From Arcobacteraceae bacterium (GTDB lineage: Bacteria; Campylobacterota; Campylobacteria; Campylobacterales; Arcobacteraceae), in the NCBI GenBank assembly GCA_029935705.1, contig JAOZJU010000005.1, positions 1-52,332 on the forward strand: a DNA stretch of 52,332 nucleotides. Reading direction: 5' to 3'. The position numbers were made by a program, and so were the translations under genes. The notes beneath the pieces were generated by a model, which searched no databases, was not told where the DNA came from, and saw only the letters and a program-made list of their open reading frames with translations. This document shows, piece by piece, positions 7,268 to 17,302 of the stretch (its first letter is position 1; every line of letters starts with the position of its first letter).

Positions 7268-7302
7268 GATCTCTCCTTTAGATGATAGAAGCAATAGATG
7301 AC

Positions 7303-7502
7303 TTATTTTTGTTTATTTGCTTCAATATCTACTGTGATTTTGACTTTTTCACCCAAAACTAAAGAACCTGTATCTAAAGTTTTGTTCCATTTTATGTCAA
7401 AATCTTATTTTAAAAACGATTTTACTATGACTTAACTCTTCTTAAATAGTCAGATGCATAACCAACAGAACTTATTAAAAACAATACAAATATAATTTTT
7501 GT
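7303..7502 (-). pseudogene. Decayed yceI-family gene
   Basis: On the minus strand 7404-7303 encodes 33 residues ending in a TAA stop that match the C-terminus of YceI lipocalin-like periplasmic proteins: DFDIKWNKTLDTG, then VLGEKVKITVDIEA. Stop codons lie directly upstream (7405-7407 and others). Further upstream, 7502-7425 encodes a signal-peptide-like stretch (IIFVLFLISSVGYAS) that lacks a start codon; a TAG stands where ATG would be expected, after an AAGGA-like site. The middle of the protein is missing. This reads as a yceI gene with a large internal deletion plus point mutations. It occupies the gap between gltA and uvrA, and no other gene is seen there. Confidence 0.68.
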
Positions 7503-7733
7503 CTATTTGTTCCTTTTTGTTTTAACAATTCTATTATACAAAAACTATCTTAAATTTTATTAATATTTTTTAAAATATTTAAACTTATGATAAAAAACAA
7601 AATTTATGATACAGTTATAACCAATATGACAAGAGTGCTACAAAAATTGTGTGATCTTAAGTTTATCTTTACACTGTGTGACAAATCTAGTATAAAAACA
7701 AAAGTTTAAGCTATAGTAAAAGATATTTTAGCA

Positions 7734-7766
7734 CTGACCTTAAGTCTATTTGGATAAAATGATATT
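7734..7766 (+). promoter_or_regulatory. uvrA promoter, possibly leaderless
   Basis: A -10 box TAAAAT at 7755-7760 lies only seven bases before the uvrA ATG, with a weak TGACC-like -35 around 7735-7740. If used, transcription would start at or next to the ATG at 7767. No ribosome binding site is visible. The mRNA may be leaderless, or translation may begin at the second ATG (7776). Confidence 0.4.
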
Positions 7767-10604
7767 ATGAAAAATATGATAGAGATATACGGTGCAAATG
7801 AACACAACTTAAAAAATATAGATATAAAAATCCCCAAAAATAAACTAATAGTATTTACAGGTTTAAGTGGTAGTGGCAAATCTACACTTGCTTTTGATAC
7901 AATATATGCAGAAGGTCAAAGAAGATATATAGAGAGTTTAAGTGCATATGCAAGACAATTTTTGGACAAAATTGGCAAACCAGATGTGCGAAAAATAGTC
8001 GGTCTTACTCCTGCTATTGCAATTGATCAAAAATCAACTAGCAAAAACCCACGATCAACAGTAGGAACTATCACTGAGATATATGATTATCTTAGACTTT
8101 TATATGCCAGAGTTGGAGTGCAGTATTGTCACAAATGCAATAAAAAAATCTCACAAATGACAACAAACGATGTGATAAATCAAGTGCTCACTTTACCTAC
8201 AGACACAAAAGCTATCTTGATGGCTCCACTTATCAATAGCAAAAAGGGCAGCTTCGTTGAACTTATAGAAAACCTAAAATCAAAAGGTTATGTTCGTGCT
8301 ATGATAGATGGTGTCATGGTGCGATTGGATGAAGATATGGAACTATCAAAAACCAAGATGCATACTATAAAAGTAGTAGTAGACAGAGTGGTTATAAATA
8401 AAAAAAACGAACAAAGAATAGCCCAAAGTGTAGAGAAGGCTCTGAAAGAAAGTTTTGGAGAGTTAGAGATAAATATATTAAACCACGAAGAGCTTGGAAC
8501 ACAACCATTTATTCACTATAGTGAACATATGGCTTGTTTTGATTGTAAGATATCTTTTGAAGCACTTGAACCACTTAGCTTTTCTTTTAACTCACCCAAA
8601 GGTGCATGTGCTTTTTGTGATGGTCTTGGCATAAGATGGACACTTGATATGAAAAAAGTTGTTGATAGTAGCAAAACTATAAACGATGGAGCTATTCGTG
8701 TGTTTTATGGTTTTAACAAAAGCTATTATTTCAAGATGTTAAAAGCATTTTGCCAAGCAGATGATATAGATATGAGTTTGCAGTTTGATAAACTTCCAGA
8801 TTTTCAACAAAAAGCTATACTACACGGCAGTGCTACGACTTTCAAGTTTAGCTGGAAAAGGCATAGATTAAATAGAAAGTGGGATGGTATCATCAAAATT
8901 GCATACGATATGATAAAAGATGAAAAAGATAGAACATCTTATATGATAGAAAAAGTTTGTGATAGTTGTGGTGGAGATAGACTAAACAAATCATCATCAA
9001 ATGTCAAAGTAGCAAACAAATATATACGAGATATATTAAATATGCCTATATCTTTAAGTACTGAATTTTTTAACGATACAACAAACTTCAAATATTTTGA
9101 CAAAACTCAAAAGCTCATATCTGCTCCTATATTAAAAGAGATAAGTGAAAGATTGTATTTTTTATCCGATGTAGGATTAGGTTATATCACTTTAGGGCGA
9201 GATGCTAGAAGCATAAGTGGAGGTGAAGCCCAACGAATAAGAGTAGCTTCACAGATAGGTTCAGGCTTGACAGGTGTGTTGTATGTGCTTGATGAACCAT
9301 CTATCGGACTTCACGAACGAGATACCAAAAAACTTATAAAAACACTAAAATCACTAAGAGACAAAGGAAATACAGTCATAGTAGTAGAGCATGACAAAGA
9401 GACTATGAATGAAGCTGACCATATAGTAGATATAGGTCCTTTAGCTGGCAAATATGGGGGACAAATAGTATTTAACGGCGATATGAAAAAACTTCTCAAA
9501 TCAAATACAACTACAGCTTTGTATCTAAATGGGACGAAAGATATAAGATATTTTTATAGAAGACCACAACAAAATTGGATAAAAATAAAAAATGTCAATA
9601 TAAACAATATAAAAAACCTTGATGTAGATATACCTCTTCAAAATTTTTGTGCAATTACAGGTGTCAGTGGCAGTGGTAAATCATCGTTGATACTTCAAAC
9701 AATCTTGCCAGTAGCCAAAGAGATACTAAATCATGCAAAAAAAGTGACAAAAATAGATGGTGTGACTATAGATGGTTTGGAACAACTTGACAAAGTGATA
9801 TATTTAGACCAAAGTGCTATAGGTAGAACTCCTCGTTCAAATCCTGCTACATACACCTCTGTTATGGATGATTTGAGAAAACTTTTTAGTGAAACCAAAG
9901 AAGCCAAACTTCGTGGATATGGTATAGGACGATTCTCTTTCAATGTCAAAGGTGGCAGATGTGAAAAGTGTCAAGGAGAGGGCGAAAATAAGATTGAGAT
10001 GCACTTTTTACCTGATATTATGGTCAAATGTGAAAGTTGTCATGGTGCAAGATACAACGACCAAACAATACAGATAAAATACAAAACAAAATCAATATCA
10101 GATGTATTATCTATGAGTGTAGATGAAGCTATACTCTTTTTTGATAAAATTCCAAAACTAAAAAACAAACTTCAAACCCTCATGGATGTAGGCTTAGGAT
10201 ATATAACATTAGGACAAAATGCTACGACATTGAGTGGTGGCGAAGCCCAACGAATCAAACTCTCAAAAGAGTTATCAAAAAAAGAGACAGGAAAGACACT
10301 TTATATATTGGATGAACCAACTACTGGTTTGCACTTTGCAGATGTAGATAGACTAACCTCAGTGCTTCATCATCTCGTAGAGCTTGGTAACTCCGTTGTG
10401 GTGATTGAACACAACTTAGATATAATCAAAAATGCAGATTGGATCATAGATATGGGACCAGATGGTGGTGACAAAGGTGGCAAGATAGTTGATAGTGGCG
10501 ACCCTGAGTATCTCGCTTCAAATCACAAAAAGTCCAAAAGTCAAACAGGTCTATATCTAAAAAAGGAGCTACAAGCATCTAAAGATAGCTTTAAAGCATC
10601 ATAA
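7767..10604 (+). CDS. uvrA: Excinuclease ABC subunit A
   Basis: This 945-residue ATPase recognises DNA damage and loads UvrB in nucleotide excision repair. It has two ABC modules: Walker A GLSGSGKST near residue 33 and GVSGSGKSS near 635, each followed later by an LSGGEAQR-type signature (SISGGEAQRIRVAS; LSGGEAQRIKLS) and a Walker B VLDEPS/ILDEPTTGLH. Zinc-binding Cys pairs are seen in the first half (CFDC...CAFC) and the second (CEKC...CESC). Length matches the family. The gene stands alone and is divergent from gltA. No LexA-type box was recognised. Confidence 0.97.
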   Translation: MKNMIEIYGANEHNLKNIDIKIPKNKLIVFTGLSGSGKSTLAFDTIYAEGQRRYIESLSAYARQFLDKIGKPDVRKIVGLTPAIAIDQKSTSKNPRSTVGTITEIYDYLRLLYARVGVQYCHKCNKKISQMTTNDVINQVLTLPTDTKAILMAPLINSKKGSFVELIENLKSKGYVRAMIDGVMVRLDEDMELSKTKMHTIKVVVDRVVINKKNEQRIAQSVEKALKESFGELEINILNHEELGTQPFIHYSEHMACFDCKISFEALEPLSFSFNSPKGACAFCDGLGIRWTLDMKKVVDSSKTINDGAIRVFYGFNKSYYFKMLKAFCQADDIDMSLQFDKLPDFQQKAILHGSATTFKFSWKRHRLNRKWDGIIKIAYDMIKDEKDRTSYMIEKVCDSCGGDRLNKSSSNVKVANKYIRDILNMPISLSTEFFNDTTNFKYFDKTQKLISAPILKEISERLYFLSDVGLGYITLGRDARSISGGEAQRIRVASQIGSGLTGVLYVLDEPSIGLHERDTKKLIKTLKSLRDKGNTVIVVEHDKETMNEADHIVDIGPLAGKYGGQIVFNGDMKKLLKSNTTTALYLNGTKDIRYFYRRPQQNWIKIKNVNINNIKNLDVDIPLQNFCAITGVSGSGKSSLILQTILPVAKEILNHAKKVTKIDGVTIDGLEQLDKVIYLDQSAIGRTPRSNPATYTSVMDDLRKLFSETKEAKLRGYGIGRFSFNVKGGRCEKCQGEGENKIEMHFLPDIMVKCESCHGARYNDQTIQIKYKTKSISDVLSMSVDEAILFFDKIPKLKNKLQTLMDVGLGYITLGQNATTLSGGEAQRIKLSKELSKKETGKTLYILDEPTTGLHFADVDRLTSVLHHLVELGNSVVVIEHNLDIIKNADWIIDMGPDGGDKGGKIVDSGDPEYLASNHKKSKSQTGLYLKKELQASKDSFKAS

Positions 10605-10627
10605 AAGATAATTTTATCTTATTGTGG

Positions 10628-10658
10628 TATAATGGGTAAATTTATAAAAAGGATAAAC
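10628..10658 (+). promoter_or_regulatory. glnA promoter and leader
   Basis: GGTATAAT gives a consensus -10 (TATAAT 10628-10633), followed by a short leader and an AAGGAT ribosome site at 10649-10654, five bases before the ATG at 10659. An ATG at 10632 lies inside the -10 box and cannot be a start from this promoter. Confidence 0.7.
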
Positions 10659-12086
10659 ATGGGAAAGTTTGTAAAAAATAATGAAGAGTTTTTTGAATTT
10701 TGCAAAAACAAAGAGGTGGAGTTTGTAGATTTTAGATTTACAGATATCAAAGGTGCTTGGCATCATATAACTTATAGATATAGTGCAGTAGATGAAAAGT
10801 TGATTAAAAATGGTTTGCCATTTGATGGTAGTAGTATAGAAGCATGGCAACCTATAAACAAATCAGATATGATACTCAAACCAGATGTCAAAAGTGCATT
10901 TTTAGATCCATTTACAGCTGATGTAACAATCATCGTCATATGTAGTGTATATGATATATACAATGATGAGATGTATGCAAAATGCCCACGAAGCATAGCT
11001 CAAAAATCGCTTGAATATCTAGCAGAGGCAGATGTAGGAGATATAGCATATTTTGGTCCAGAAAATGAGTTTTTTGTCTTTGATAGTGTAAGATTTAGAG
11101 ATGATGAAAATAGTGCCTTTTACAAGGTAGATACTGAAGATGGTAGCTGGAATAGAGATACAGATTATGAAGGTGGCAATATGTCACACATAGCTGGCAC
11201 AAAAGGTGGATACTTTCCAGTAGCTCCTATAGATAAAGGTGTGGATTTACGATCTGAAATTATGTTAGTATTAGAAGAGGTCGGTTTGACCGTGATGTTG
11301 GGTCACCACGAAGTAGCCCAAGGACAACACGAGATAGGTATAGCATACAACACTTTGGTTGAAGCTGCTGACAATGTCCAAAAACTTAAATATGTAATCA
11401 AAATGGTAGCTCATCTAAACGGTAAAACTGCTACATTTATGCCAAAACCAATCATAGGTGACAACGGCAACGGTATGCATGTGCATCAAAGTATATGGAA
11501 AGATGGTGTAAATACATTCTACAACAAAGGTTCATACGGCAACTTAAGTGACAATGCAAGATATTATGCTGGTGGTGTCTTTAAACATGCAAAAGCAGTA
11601 GCTGCATTTACCAATGCTAGCACCAACTCATACAAAAGACTTATACCTGGATTTGAAGCACCAAATATCTTGACATATTCGGCACAAAATAGATCAGCAG
11701 CTTGTAGAGTTCCATGGGGTTCTGGTGAGGGTGCTACAAGGTTAGAGATGAGATTTCCAGATAGTACAGCAAATCCATATCTAGCTTTTGCGGTGCTTAT
11801 GATGGCAGGAATTGATGGTATCAAAAACAAAATAGAACCAATAGGACCTATGGATGAAGATCTGTTTGAATTAACATTGGATGAGATACGAGCAAAAGAT
11901 ATCAAACAGATGCCACATACTTTAAGAGAAGCTTTAGAGTCATTGATAAAAGACAACGATTTTCTAAAACCAGTATTTACTGACGATATGATAGATACAT
12001 ATCAGCACTATCAGTTTGAGAAACAAGTCCGACCAGATGAAGCTAGACCAACTGCTTTTGAGTTTGTGTCTAATTACTCTTGTTAG
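10659..12086 (+). CDS. glnA: Glutamine synthetase type I
   Basis: This 475-residue enzyme forms glutamine from glutamate, ammonia and ATP. Signature blocks are FDGSSIEAW, the [10 protein letters not shown] metal site, [29 protein letters not shown] and NRSAACRVP. In GS-I-beta enzymes a Tyr in the NLYDLPPEE loop is adenylylated; here the loop reads DLFELTLDE with Phe403. That regulatory tyrosine is therefore absent, as reported for Helicobacter pylori. Activity must be controlled by supply, feedback or transcription. The ATG at 10659 is preferred because of the ribosome site and the promoter position. The gene is monocistronic and convergent with the fumarase operon. Confidence 0.96.
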   Translation: MGKFVKNNEEFFEFCKNKEVEFVDFRFTDIKGAWHHITYRYSAVDEKLIKNGLPFDGSSIEAWQPINKSDMILKPDVKSAFLDPFTADVTIIVICSVYDIYNDEMYAKCPRSIAQKSLEYLAEADVGDIAYFGPENEFFVFDSVRFRDDENSAFYKVDTEDGSWNRDTDYEGGNMSHIAGTKGGYFPVAPIDKGVDLRSEIMLVLEEVGLTVMLGHHEVAQGQHEIGIAYNTLVEAADNVQKLKYVIKMVAHLNGKTATFMPKPIIGDNGNGMHVHQSIWKDGVNTFYNKGSYGNLSDNARYYAGGVFKHAKAVAAFTNASTNSYKRLIPGFEAPNILTYSAQNRSAACRVPWGSGEGATRLEMRFPDSTANPYLAFAVLMMAGIDGIKNKIEPIGPMDEDLFELTLDEIRAKDIKQMPHTLREALESLIKDNDFLKPVFTDDMIDTYQHYQFEKQVRPDEARPTAFEFVSNYSC

Positions 12087-12119
12087 ATATTTCTAAATAA
12101 ATTTACAGGTTTAAATGAG

Positions 12120-12199
12120 CTAAATAGAGTGCAAGGTAGATTAAATCTCTTCTAAAGATAGGATTTTTAGGAAAATAATTTATCTTGCAACTATTTAGA
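12120..12199. repeat. Imperfect inverted repeat downstream of glnA
   Basis: A left arm of about 20 bases starting CTAAATAG...TGCAAGG (from 12120) is nearly complementary to the right arm (about 12180-12199) containing CTTGCAA.CTATTTAG, with one or two mismatches and bulges. The roughly 80-base unit can fold into a long hairpin. It lies in the glnA/fumarase convergent junction and could be a transcription barrier or a small repeat element. Confidence 0.6.
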
Positions 12200-12234
12200 G
12201 TATCTCTAAAAATCTCCATCTAAAATAGCTTGAG

Positions 12235-12257
12235 GGCTAGTTTAATTTTAGCCTTTT
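12235..12257 (+). terminator. Probable glnA terminator
   Basis: Stem GGCTA (12235-12239) and TAGCC (12249-12253) with a nine-base loop is followed by TTTT. The stem is short but sits between the end of glnA and the end of the fumarase beta gene. It may work with the inverted repeat just upstream. Confidence 0.5.
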
Positions 12258-12291
12258 CAAGCGATATTGGTTTTTGTAGTTTTAACTATTT

Positions 12292-12852
12292 TTAAGAAAA
12301 TTGTTCAAACTTCTGTCTACCTATTTGATACAAGTCATCACCATATGAATCGTTTATTACAGTTACAGGAAAATCAACCACTTCCAACTCACGAACTGCT
12401 TCAGGTCCTAACTCTTCATATGCTATGATTTTAGAGCTTTTTATCTTTTTGCCAAGCAATGCTCCAGCTCCACCAGTAGCTCCAAAATATATAGCACCAT
12501 ATTTTTTACAAGCATCTTTGACCTCTTGATTTCGTTTGCCTTTGCCTATCATACCCAAACTACCATTTGATATCATAGTAGGACTATAACTATCCATACG
12601 ATAGCTTGTAGTAGGTCCAGCACTTCCTATAGGTTCACCTGGTTTTGCTGGTGTAGGACCTACAAAATATATCACACTGCCTTTTATATCAAATGGCAAC
12701 TCTTTGCCCAAAGCAATAAGGTCTGTTAGTTTTTTGTGTGCGGCATCTCTTGCTGTGTATAGTTTGCCAGTAAGCAAAACTATATCTCCTGCTTTTAACT
12801 CTCTTGTCTCTTTCTCATTTAATGGTGTAGTTAGTTTATATGTTTTACTCAT
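12292..12852 (-). CDS. Class I fumarate hydratase, beta subunit
   Basis: This 186-residue protein corresponds to the C-terminal domain of single-chain class I (Fe-S) fumarases. Typical blocks are LTTPL, the LLTGKLYTARDAAHKKL helix, the substrate-binding GPTTSYRMDSYSP loop and KYGAIYFGATGGAGALL. It pairs with the alpha subunit encoded 9 bases upstream to interconvert fumarate and malate. The two-subunit layout also occurs in L(+)-tartrate dehydratase (TtdAB), which sequence alone does not fully exclude. Fumarase is favoured by the family resemblance and the TCA genes nearby. Confidence 0.9.
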   Translation of the reverse strand: MSKTYKLTTPLNEKETRELKAGDIVLLTGKLYTARDAAHKKLTDLIALGKELPFDIKGSVIYFVGPTPAKPGEPIGSAGPTTSYRMDSYSPTMISNGSLGMIGKGKRNQEVKDACKKYGAIYFGATGGAGALLGKKIKSSKIIAYEELGPEAVRELEVVDFPVTVINDSYGDDLYQIGRQKFEQFS

Positions 12853-12861
12853 AGATATCCT

Positions 12862-13713
12862 TTATATTGTGATATGTGAGTGTCTGCTACTGTGACACTG
12901 AACATTGACCGATACAGGCAACGAAGCTATATGACAAGGGTTTGACTCTATATGAACTGCCAATACTGTTTGAGTGCCACCCATACCCATAGCACCGATT
13001 CCTAATTTGTTTAGTTCATTTTTTATCTCATCTTCCATCTTTGCCATCTCATTGTCTTTGTTTACACTTCCAATATCACGAAACAAAGCATGTTTTGATG
13101 ATATACAAGCTTTTTCAAATGTCCCACCAATTCCAACTCCTACCGTAAGAGGCGGACAAGGGTTGCCACCTGCTTGACTTATCACCTCTTTAACATAGTT
13201 TATAATACCTTTCTTTCCAGCTGCTGGTGGAAAAACAGTCGCTCTTGATACATTTTCACTGCCACCGCCTTTTGCTGCATACGATATATCAATCTTGTCA
13301 CCTTTTACTATATCAAAATGGATAATTGCTGGCAGATTATAACCAACACTATCTTTCAAGTTTGCTCTACTAAATGGCTCACAAGTGCTAGCTCGCAGAT
13401 ATGCCTCTTTGTATCCTGTTTGGGTAGCTTCATTTATAGCATCTCTTAAACTACCTCCTACAACTTTGACATCTTCACCAAAATCTACAAAAAATACTGC
13501 TAAACCAGTATCTTGACAAAGTGGTCTTTTCTCATCTTTTGCTATATCGGCATTTTCAAGTAGTTGTGCCAATACCTCTTTTGCTACTTCTGATTTTTCT
13601 GTTTCATATGATTTTTTGATAGCTTCATAAGCATCTTTTGGCAATACTGTGCCACATTGTATTATCATATTTTTGACAACCTTCACTATCTCATCGTATT
13701 TTATTTCCCTCAT
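12862..13713 (-). CDS. Class I fumarate hydratase, alpha (Fe-S) subunit
   Basis: This 283-residue subunit carries the oxygen-sensitive [4Fe-4S] cluster. Cysteines in PLCQDTG, GGNPCPP and ACISSKHA are candidate ligands. KGGGSENVSRATVFPPA and the C-terminal GIGAMGMGGTQTVLAVHIE are family hallmarks. ATG at 13713 is chosen because an AAGGAGA site lies in front of it; an in-frame ATG 15 codons upstream has none. First gene of a two-gene operon with the beta subunit, divergent from pyrH. Confidence 0.9.
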   Translation of the reverse strand: MREIKYDEIVKVVKNMIIQCGTVLPKDAYEAIKKSYETEKSEVAKEVLAQLLENADIAKDEKRPLCQDTGLAVFFVDFGEDVKVVGGSLRDAINEATQTGYKEAYLRASTCEPFSRANLKDSVGYNLPAIIHFDIVKGDKIDISYAAKGGGSENVSRATVFPPAAGKKGIINYVKEVISQAGGNPCPPLTVGVGIGGTFEKACISSKHALFRDIGSVNKDNEMAKMEDEIKNELNKLGIGAMGMGGTQTVLAVHIESNPCHIASLPVSVNVQCHSSRHSHITI

Positions 13714-13729
13714 ATTCTCTCCTTGACAT

Positions 13730-13738
13730 ATATTATCA
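13730..13738 (-). promoter_or_regulatory. Extended -10 promoter of the fumarase operon
   Basis: On the minus strand TGATAATAT supplies a TAATAT -10 with the extended TG, about 17 bases before the fumarase alpha start. It is back to back with the pyrH promoter at 13777. Confidence 0.6.
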
Positions 13739-13776
13739 AAAAAAACTAAAATTTGCATCTATATTTTATATATTTT

Positions 13777-13785
13777 TGATAAAAT
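13777..13785 (+). promoter_or_regulatory. Extended -10 promoter of pyrH-dnaB-pgpA-purE
   Basis: TGATAAAAT lies 17 bases before the pyrH ATG, followed by an AAAGGGTAA ribosome site. Its shape mirrors the divergent fumarase promoter. Confidence 0.6.
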
Positions 13786-13799
13786 AGTAAAAAGGGTAA

Positions 13800-14512
<713 letters not shown>

Positions 14513-14513
<1 letters not shown>

Positions 14514-15955
14514 TGGATCAAATATATAAAATAAATATAGAAAGATCTGTATTAAGCTCAATACTCTTTGACAATATGATTATAGAAGATGTGTTGGGGG
14601 TTTTAAAATCAACTGATTTTTATCTACCTGCTCACAAAAAACTATTTGAGATTATGCAAAAACTTCACAATGAAGATCTACCAATAGATGAAGATTTTAT
14701 ACGAAAAAAAAGTTCGACAGATGAGTTAGACGATGAGATTTTACTTGAGATTATATCTGCTAATCCCATATCAAATATCAAAGCATATATAGCAGAGATA
14801 AAAGATAGTTCAGTCAAAAGAGAGTTATCAGCACTAGCTCACACAATTCAAAAAGAGGTCGAAAATGAAAATAATTCATCTATAAATGCATTGGATATAG
14901 TACAAAATGAACTATATAAAATCAGTACCGACTCCGCTTCTGTAGATATAAAAGATATGCCTACAATAGTCCAAGAGACTCTTGATCATATCAAACTTAT
15001 GAAAACTAAAGGGGATAGTTATCTCATAGGCGAAACGACAGGTTTTGTTGAACTTGATAAAAATACGACAGGTTTTGGTGGTGGAGATTTGGTGATAATA
15101 GCAGCAAGACCATCTATGGGCAAAACTGCTTTTATGTTAAATATTGCAGAAAAAAACTTAAATATTGGCAAAGGAGTGATACTATTTTCACTTGAGATGC
15201 CAACACACCAACTGCTTCTTAGAATTTTAAGCTCAAAAACATCTATACCTCTACAAGATTTAAGGATGGGAAAACTTGATGATATACAACTAACTCAAAT
15301 GACCAAAGCTATGGACGAATTAAATCAGCTTAAACTTTGGGTAGATGATGGCAGTAGTCTCAATATAAACCAACTAAGAGCAAGGGTGCGAAAGATAGCA
15401 CAAAAGAAAGAGAACAATATATCTATGGTGATGATAGATTATCTCCAGCTAATGCAAGGCACATCCACAAAAGATAGGCATATCGAGGTTTCAGAGATAA
15501 GTAGAGGACTTAAGATGTTAGCAAGAGAGTTAAATATACCAATAGTTGCACTGTCTCAATTAAACAGAGGTTTAGAAAGTAGACCAGACAAACGACCAAT
15601 GCTTAGTGATCTTCGTGAGTCTGGTTCTATTGAGCAAGATGCTGATATAATTATGTTTATTTACAGAGATGATGTTTACCGTGAAAGAGAAGAGAACAGA
15701 AAAGAGAAAGAAGCGAGGGCAAAAGGGGATAAATATATCAGCAACTTTAGAACAAAGATAGATGAAGAAGCAGAGATAATCATAGGAAAACAGCGAAATG
15801 GACCAATAGGCACTGTCAAACTTATATTTCAAAAAAACAAAACAAGATTTATAGATGACAACAGCAAATATTCGCCTACAACAACTGAGTTTTCAGAACA
15901 AATAGACACAAATATGGAAACAAAGATGGATATATCTATGCCAGGTGGGTTATGA
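14513..15955 (+). CDS. dnaB: Replicative DNA helicase
   Basis: This 480-residue hexameric helicase drives the replication fork. The N-terminal domain starts YKINIERSVLSSILFDN. The RecA-like motor domain has Walker A ARPSMGKTA near residue 200, Walker B MVMIDYLQLM, ALSQLNRGLE and the arginine-finger region RESGSIEQDADIIMFIYR, then IIIGKQRNGPIGT. No intein is present. It is translationally coupled to pyrH and its stop overlaps pgpA. Confidence 0.95.
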
Positions 15956-16425
15956 TGAAAATACGAAAATTTTTCTTAACAGTTGCATACTCAGGCCTTA
16001 GTCCCGTTGCACCTGGCACCGTTGGTAGTTTGATAAGTTTGTTTTTTGTCATTTTGCTTATACAGTTACTACATCCTTCTACTATATTTTTACTTACTAT
16101 ACTTATAAGCATAATTTTTATCAAACAAATAGATATATACGAAAAAGAGACAAAGACTCACGATAGTAAAATCATAGTCATAGATGAGTTAGTAGGTATG
16201 TGGTTTGCTTTTGTTATATCTGGAGCTACAACTGACAATTGGTTATGGTATGCTATCTTTAGTTTTATATATTTTAGGTTGTTTGATATTTTAAAACCAT
16301 CAATCATAGGAAAGATTGACAAAAATGTCAAAGGTGGACTAGGAGTTATGGGCGACGATATAGTCGCAGGATTTTTTGCTGGATTAACAACCAGTTTAAC
16401 AATATATTTAGGAGGATTATTATGA
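15952..16425 (+). CDS. pgpA: Phosphatidylglycerophosphatase A
   Basis: This 157-residue inner-membrane enzyme dephosphorylates phosphatidylglycerophosphate in phosphatidylglycerol synthesis. Conserved blocks are SPVAPGTVGSL near residue 18, IVIDELVGMW near 74 with acidic metal ligands, FRLFDILKP and the terminal GGLGVMGDDIVAG. Three to four hydrophobic segments are visible. It overlaps dnaB at its start and purE at its end. Confidence 0.93.
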   Translation: MMKIRKFFLTVAYSGLSPVAPGTVGSLISLFFVILLIQLLHPSTIFLLTILISIIFIKQIDIYEKETKTHDSKIIVIDELVGMWFAFVISGATTDNWLWYAIFSFIYFRLFDILKPSIIGKIDKNVKGGLGVMGDDIVAGFFAGLTTSLTIYLGGLL

Positions 16426-16916
16426 ATTTTGTTTCAATTATTATGGGAAGTAAAAGCGACTATGAGGTTATTAAAAATTGTATAGATACTATGGAATCTT
16501 TTGGAGTTAGGTATGAAGTGATAATCAGTTCAGCCCACAGAAGCCCCAAACGAACAAAAGATTATATTATAGAAGCTGAAAAAAAAGGTGCAAAAGTATT
16601 TATAGCAGCAGCGGGAATGGCGGCTCATTTAGCAGGAGCAGTAGCAGCGAACACTACCAAACCAGTTATTGGAGTGCCTATGAAAGGAGGTGCTATGGAT
16701 GGTATGGATGCTATGCTTAGCACTGTTCAGATGCCTTCTGGTATGCCAGTTGCTACTGTAGCTCTTGGGAAAGCTGGAGCTATCAATGCCTCTTATCTTG
16801 CTATGCAGATATTAAGCTTAACAGATAAAGAGTTAGCGATAAAACTAAAAGAAGATAGGATAGTTAAAGAGAAAAATATTCAAAATGACAGCAAAGAGAT
16901 TGAAGTGTTGTTGTGA
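16422..16916 (+). CDS. purE: N5-carboxyaminoimidazole ribonucleotide mutase
   Basis: This 164-residue enzyme of purine synthesis converts N5-CAIR to CAIR. The class I signature is clear: IMGSKSDYEV at the N-terminus, SAHRSPKRT with the catalytic His, AAAGMAAHLAGAVAA and the MPSGMPVATV loop. It overlaps pgpA and is the last gene of the pyrH operon. A GGAGGA ribosome site lies inside the end of pgpA. Confidence 0.95.
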   Translation: MNFVSIIMGSKSDYEVIKNCIDTMESFGVRYEVIISSAHRSPKRTKDYIIEAEKKGAKVFIAAAGMAAHLAGAVAANTTKPVIGVPMKGGAMDGMDAMLSTVQMPSGMPVATVALGKAGAINASYLAMQILSLTDKELAIKLKEDRIVKEKNIQNDSKEIEVLL

Positions 16917-16934
16917 TTGTTAATGAACAGTTAC

Positions 16935-16999
16935 AAAACCTCTATTGATCATATAGATAAAAATTTAACTTAAAATCAAAACATTAAAAGAGGTTTTTT
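16935..16999 (+). terminator. Possible purE operon terminator
   Basis: AAAACCTCT (16935-16943) can pair with AGAGGTTTT (16989-16997), which is followed by a T-run. The loop is long (about 45 bases), so it is weaker than a textbook intrinsic terminator. The rest of 16917-17092 shows no coding content. Confidence 0.4.
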
Positions 17000-17092
17000 A
17001 TACTATTTGTTGAACTTTTTATTTTAATCTAAAATAGAAAATAAAGTTTTGCTATGTGGGTATTGAGATTTTTAGAAGTGGGGTTAAATTAG

Positions 17093-17179
17093 TGGTACCA
17101 GTAGTCGGACTTGAACCGACACGGTATTGCTACCAAGGGATTTTGAATCCCTCATGTCTACCAATTTCATCATACTGGC
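17093..17179 (-). tRNA. tRNA-Leu (CAA)
   Basis: Read on the minus strand, an acceptor stem GCCAGTA pairs with TACTGGT and is followed by encoded ACCA. The anticodon stem AGGGA/TCCCT encloses loop TTCAAAA with anticodon CAA. A variable arm between the anticodon and T stems is long, as in class II tRNAs, and the T loop is TTCAAGT. A -10-like TATTAT lies upstream at 17190-17195. No integrase or att-like duplication is near it. Confidence 0.95.
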
Positions 17180-17302
17180 TAATTTTCATATAATACCATA
17201 TTAAGCTTAAAATAAAGACAAAATAGATTTTCTTTTAATAGATATTTGCTCTTGAAAGCTATATTGTCACCAAAATCACATTATGAAGATACAAAAGTTT
17301 CT

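Noticed and set aside
10632-10658. Upstream ATG of glnA as the true start
   Set aside because: It lies inside the -10 box TATAATGG, and the added nine residues partly duplicate the real N-terminus. ATG 10659 has the ribosome site.
17093-17302. Integration site at tRNA-Leu
   Set aside because: No integrase gene, no repeated tRNA 3' end nearby, and neighbouring genes are ordinary housekeeping genes.
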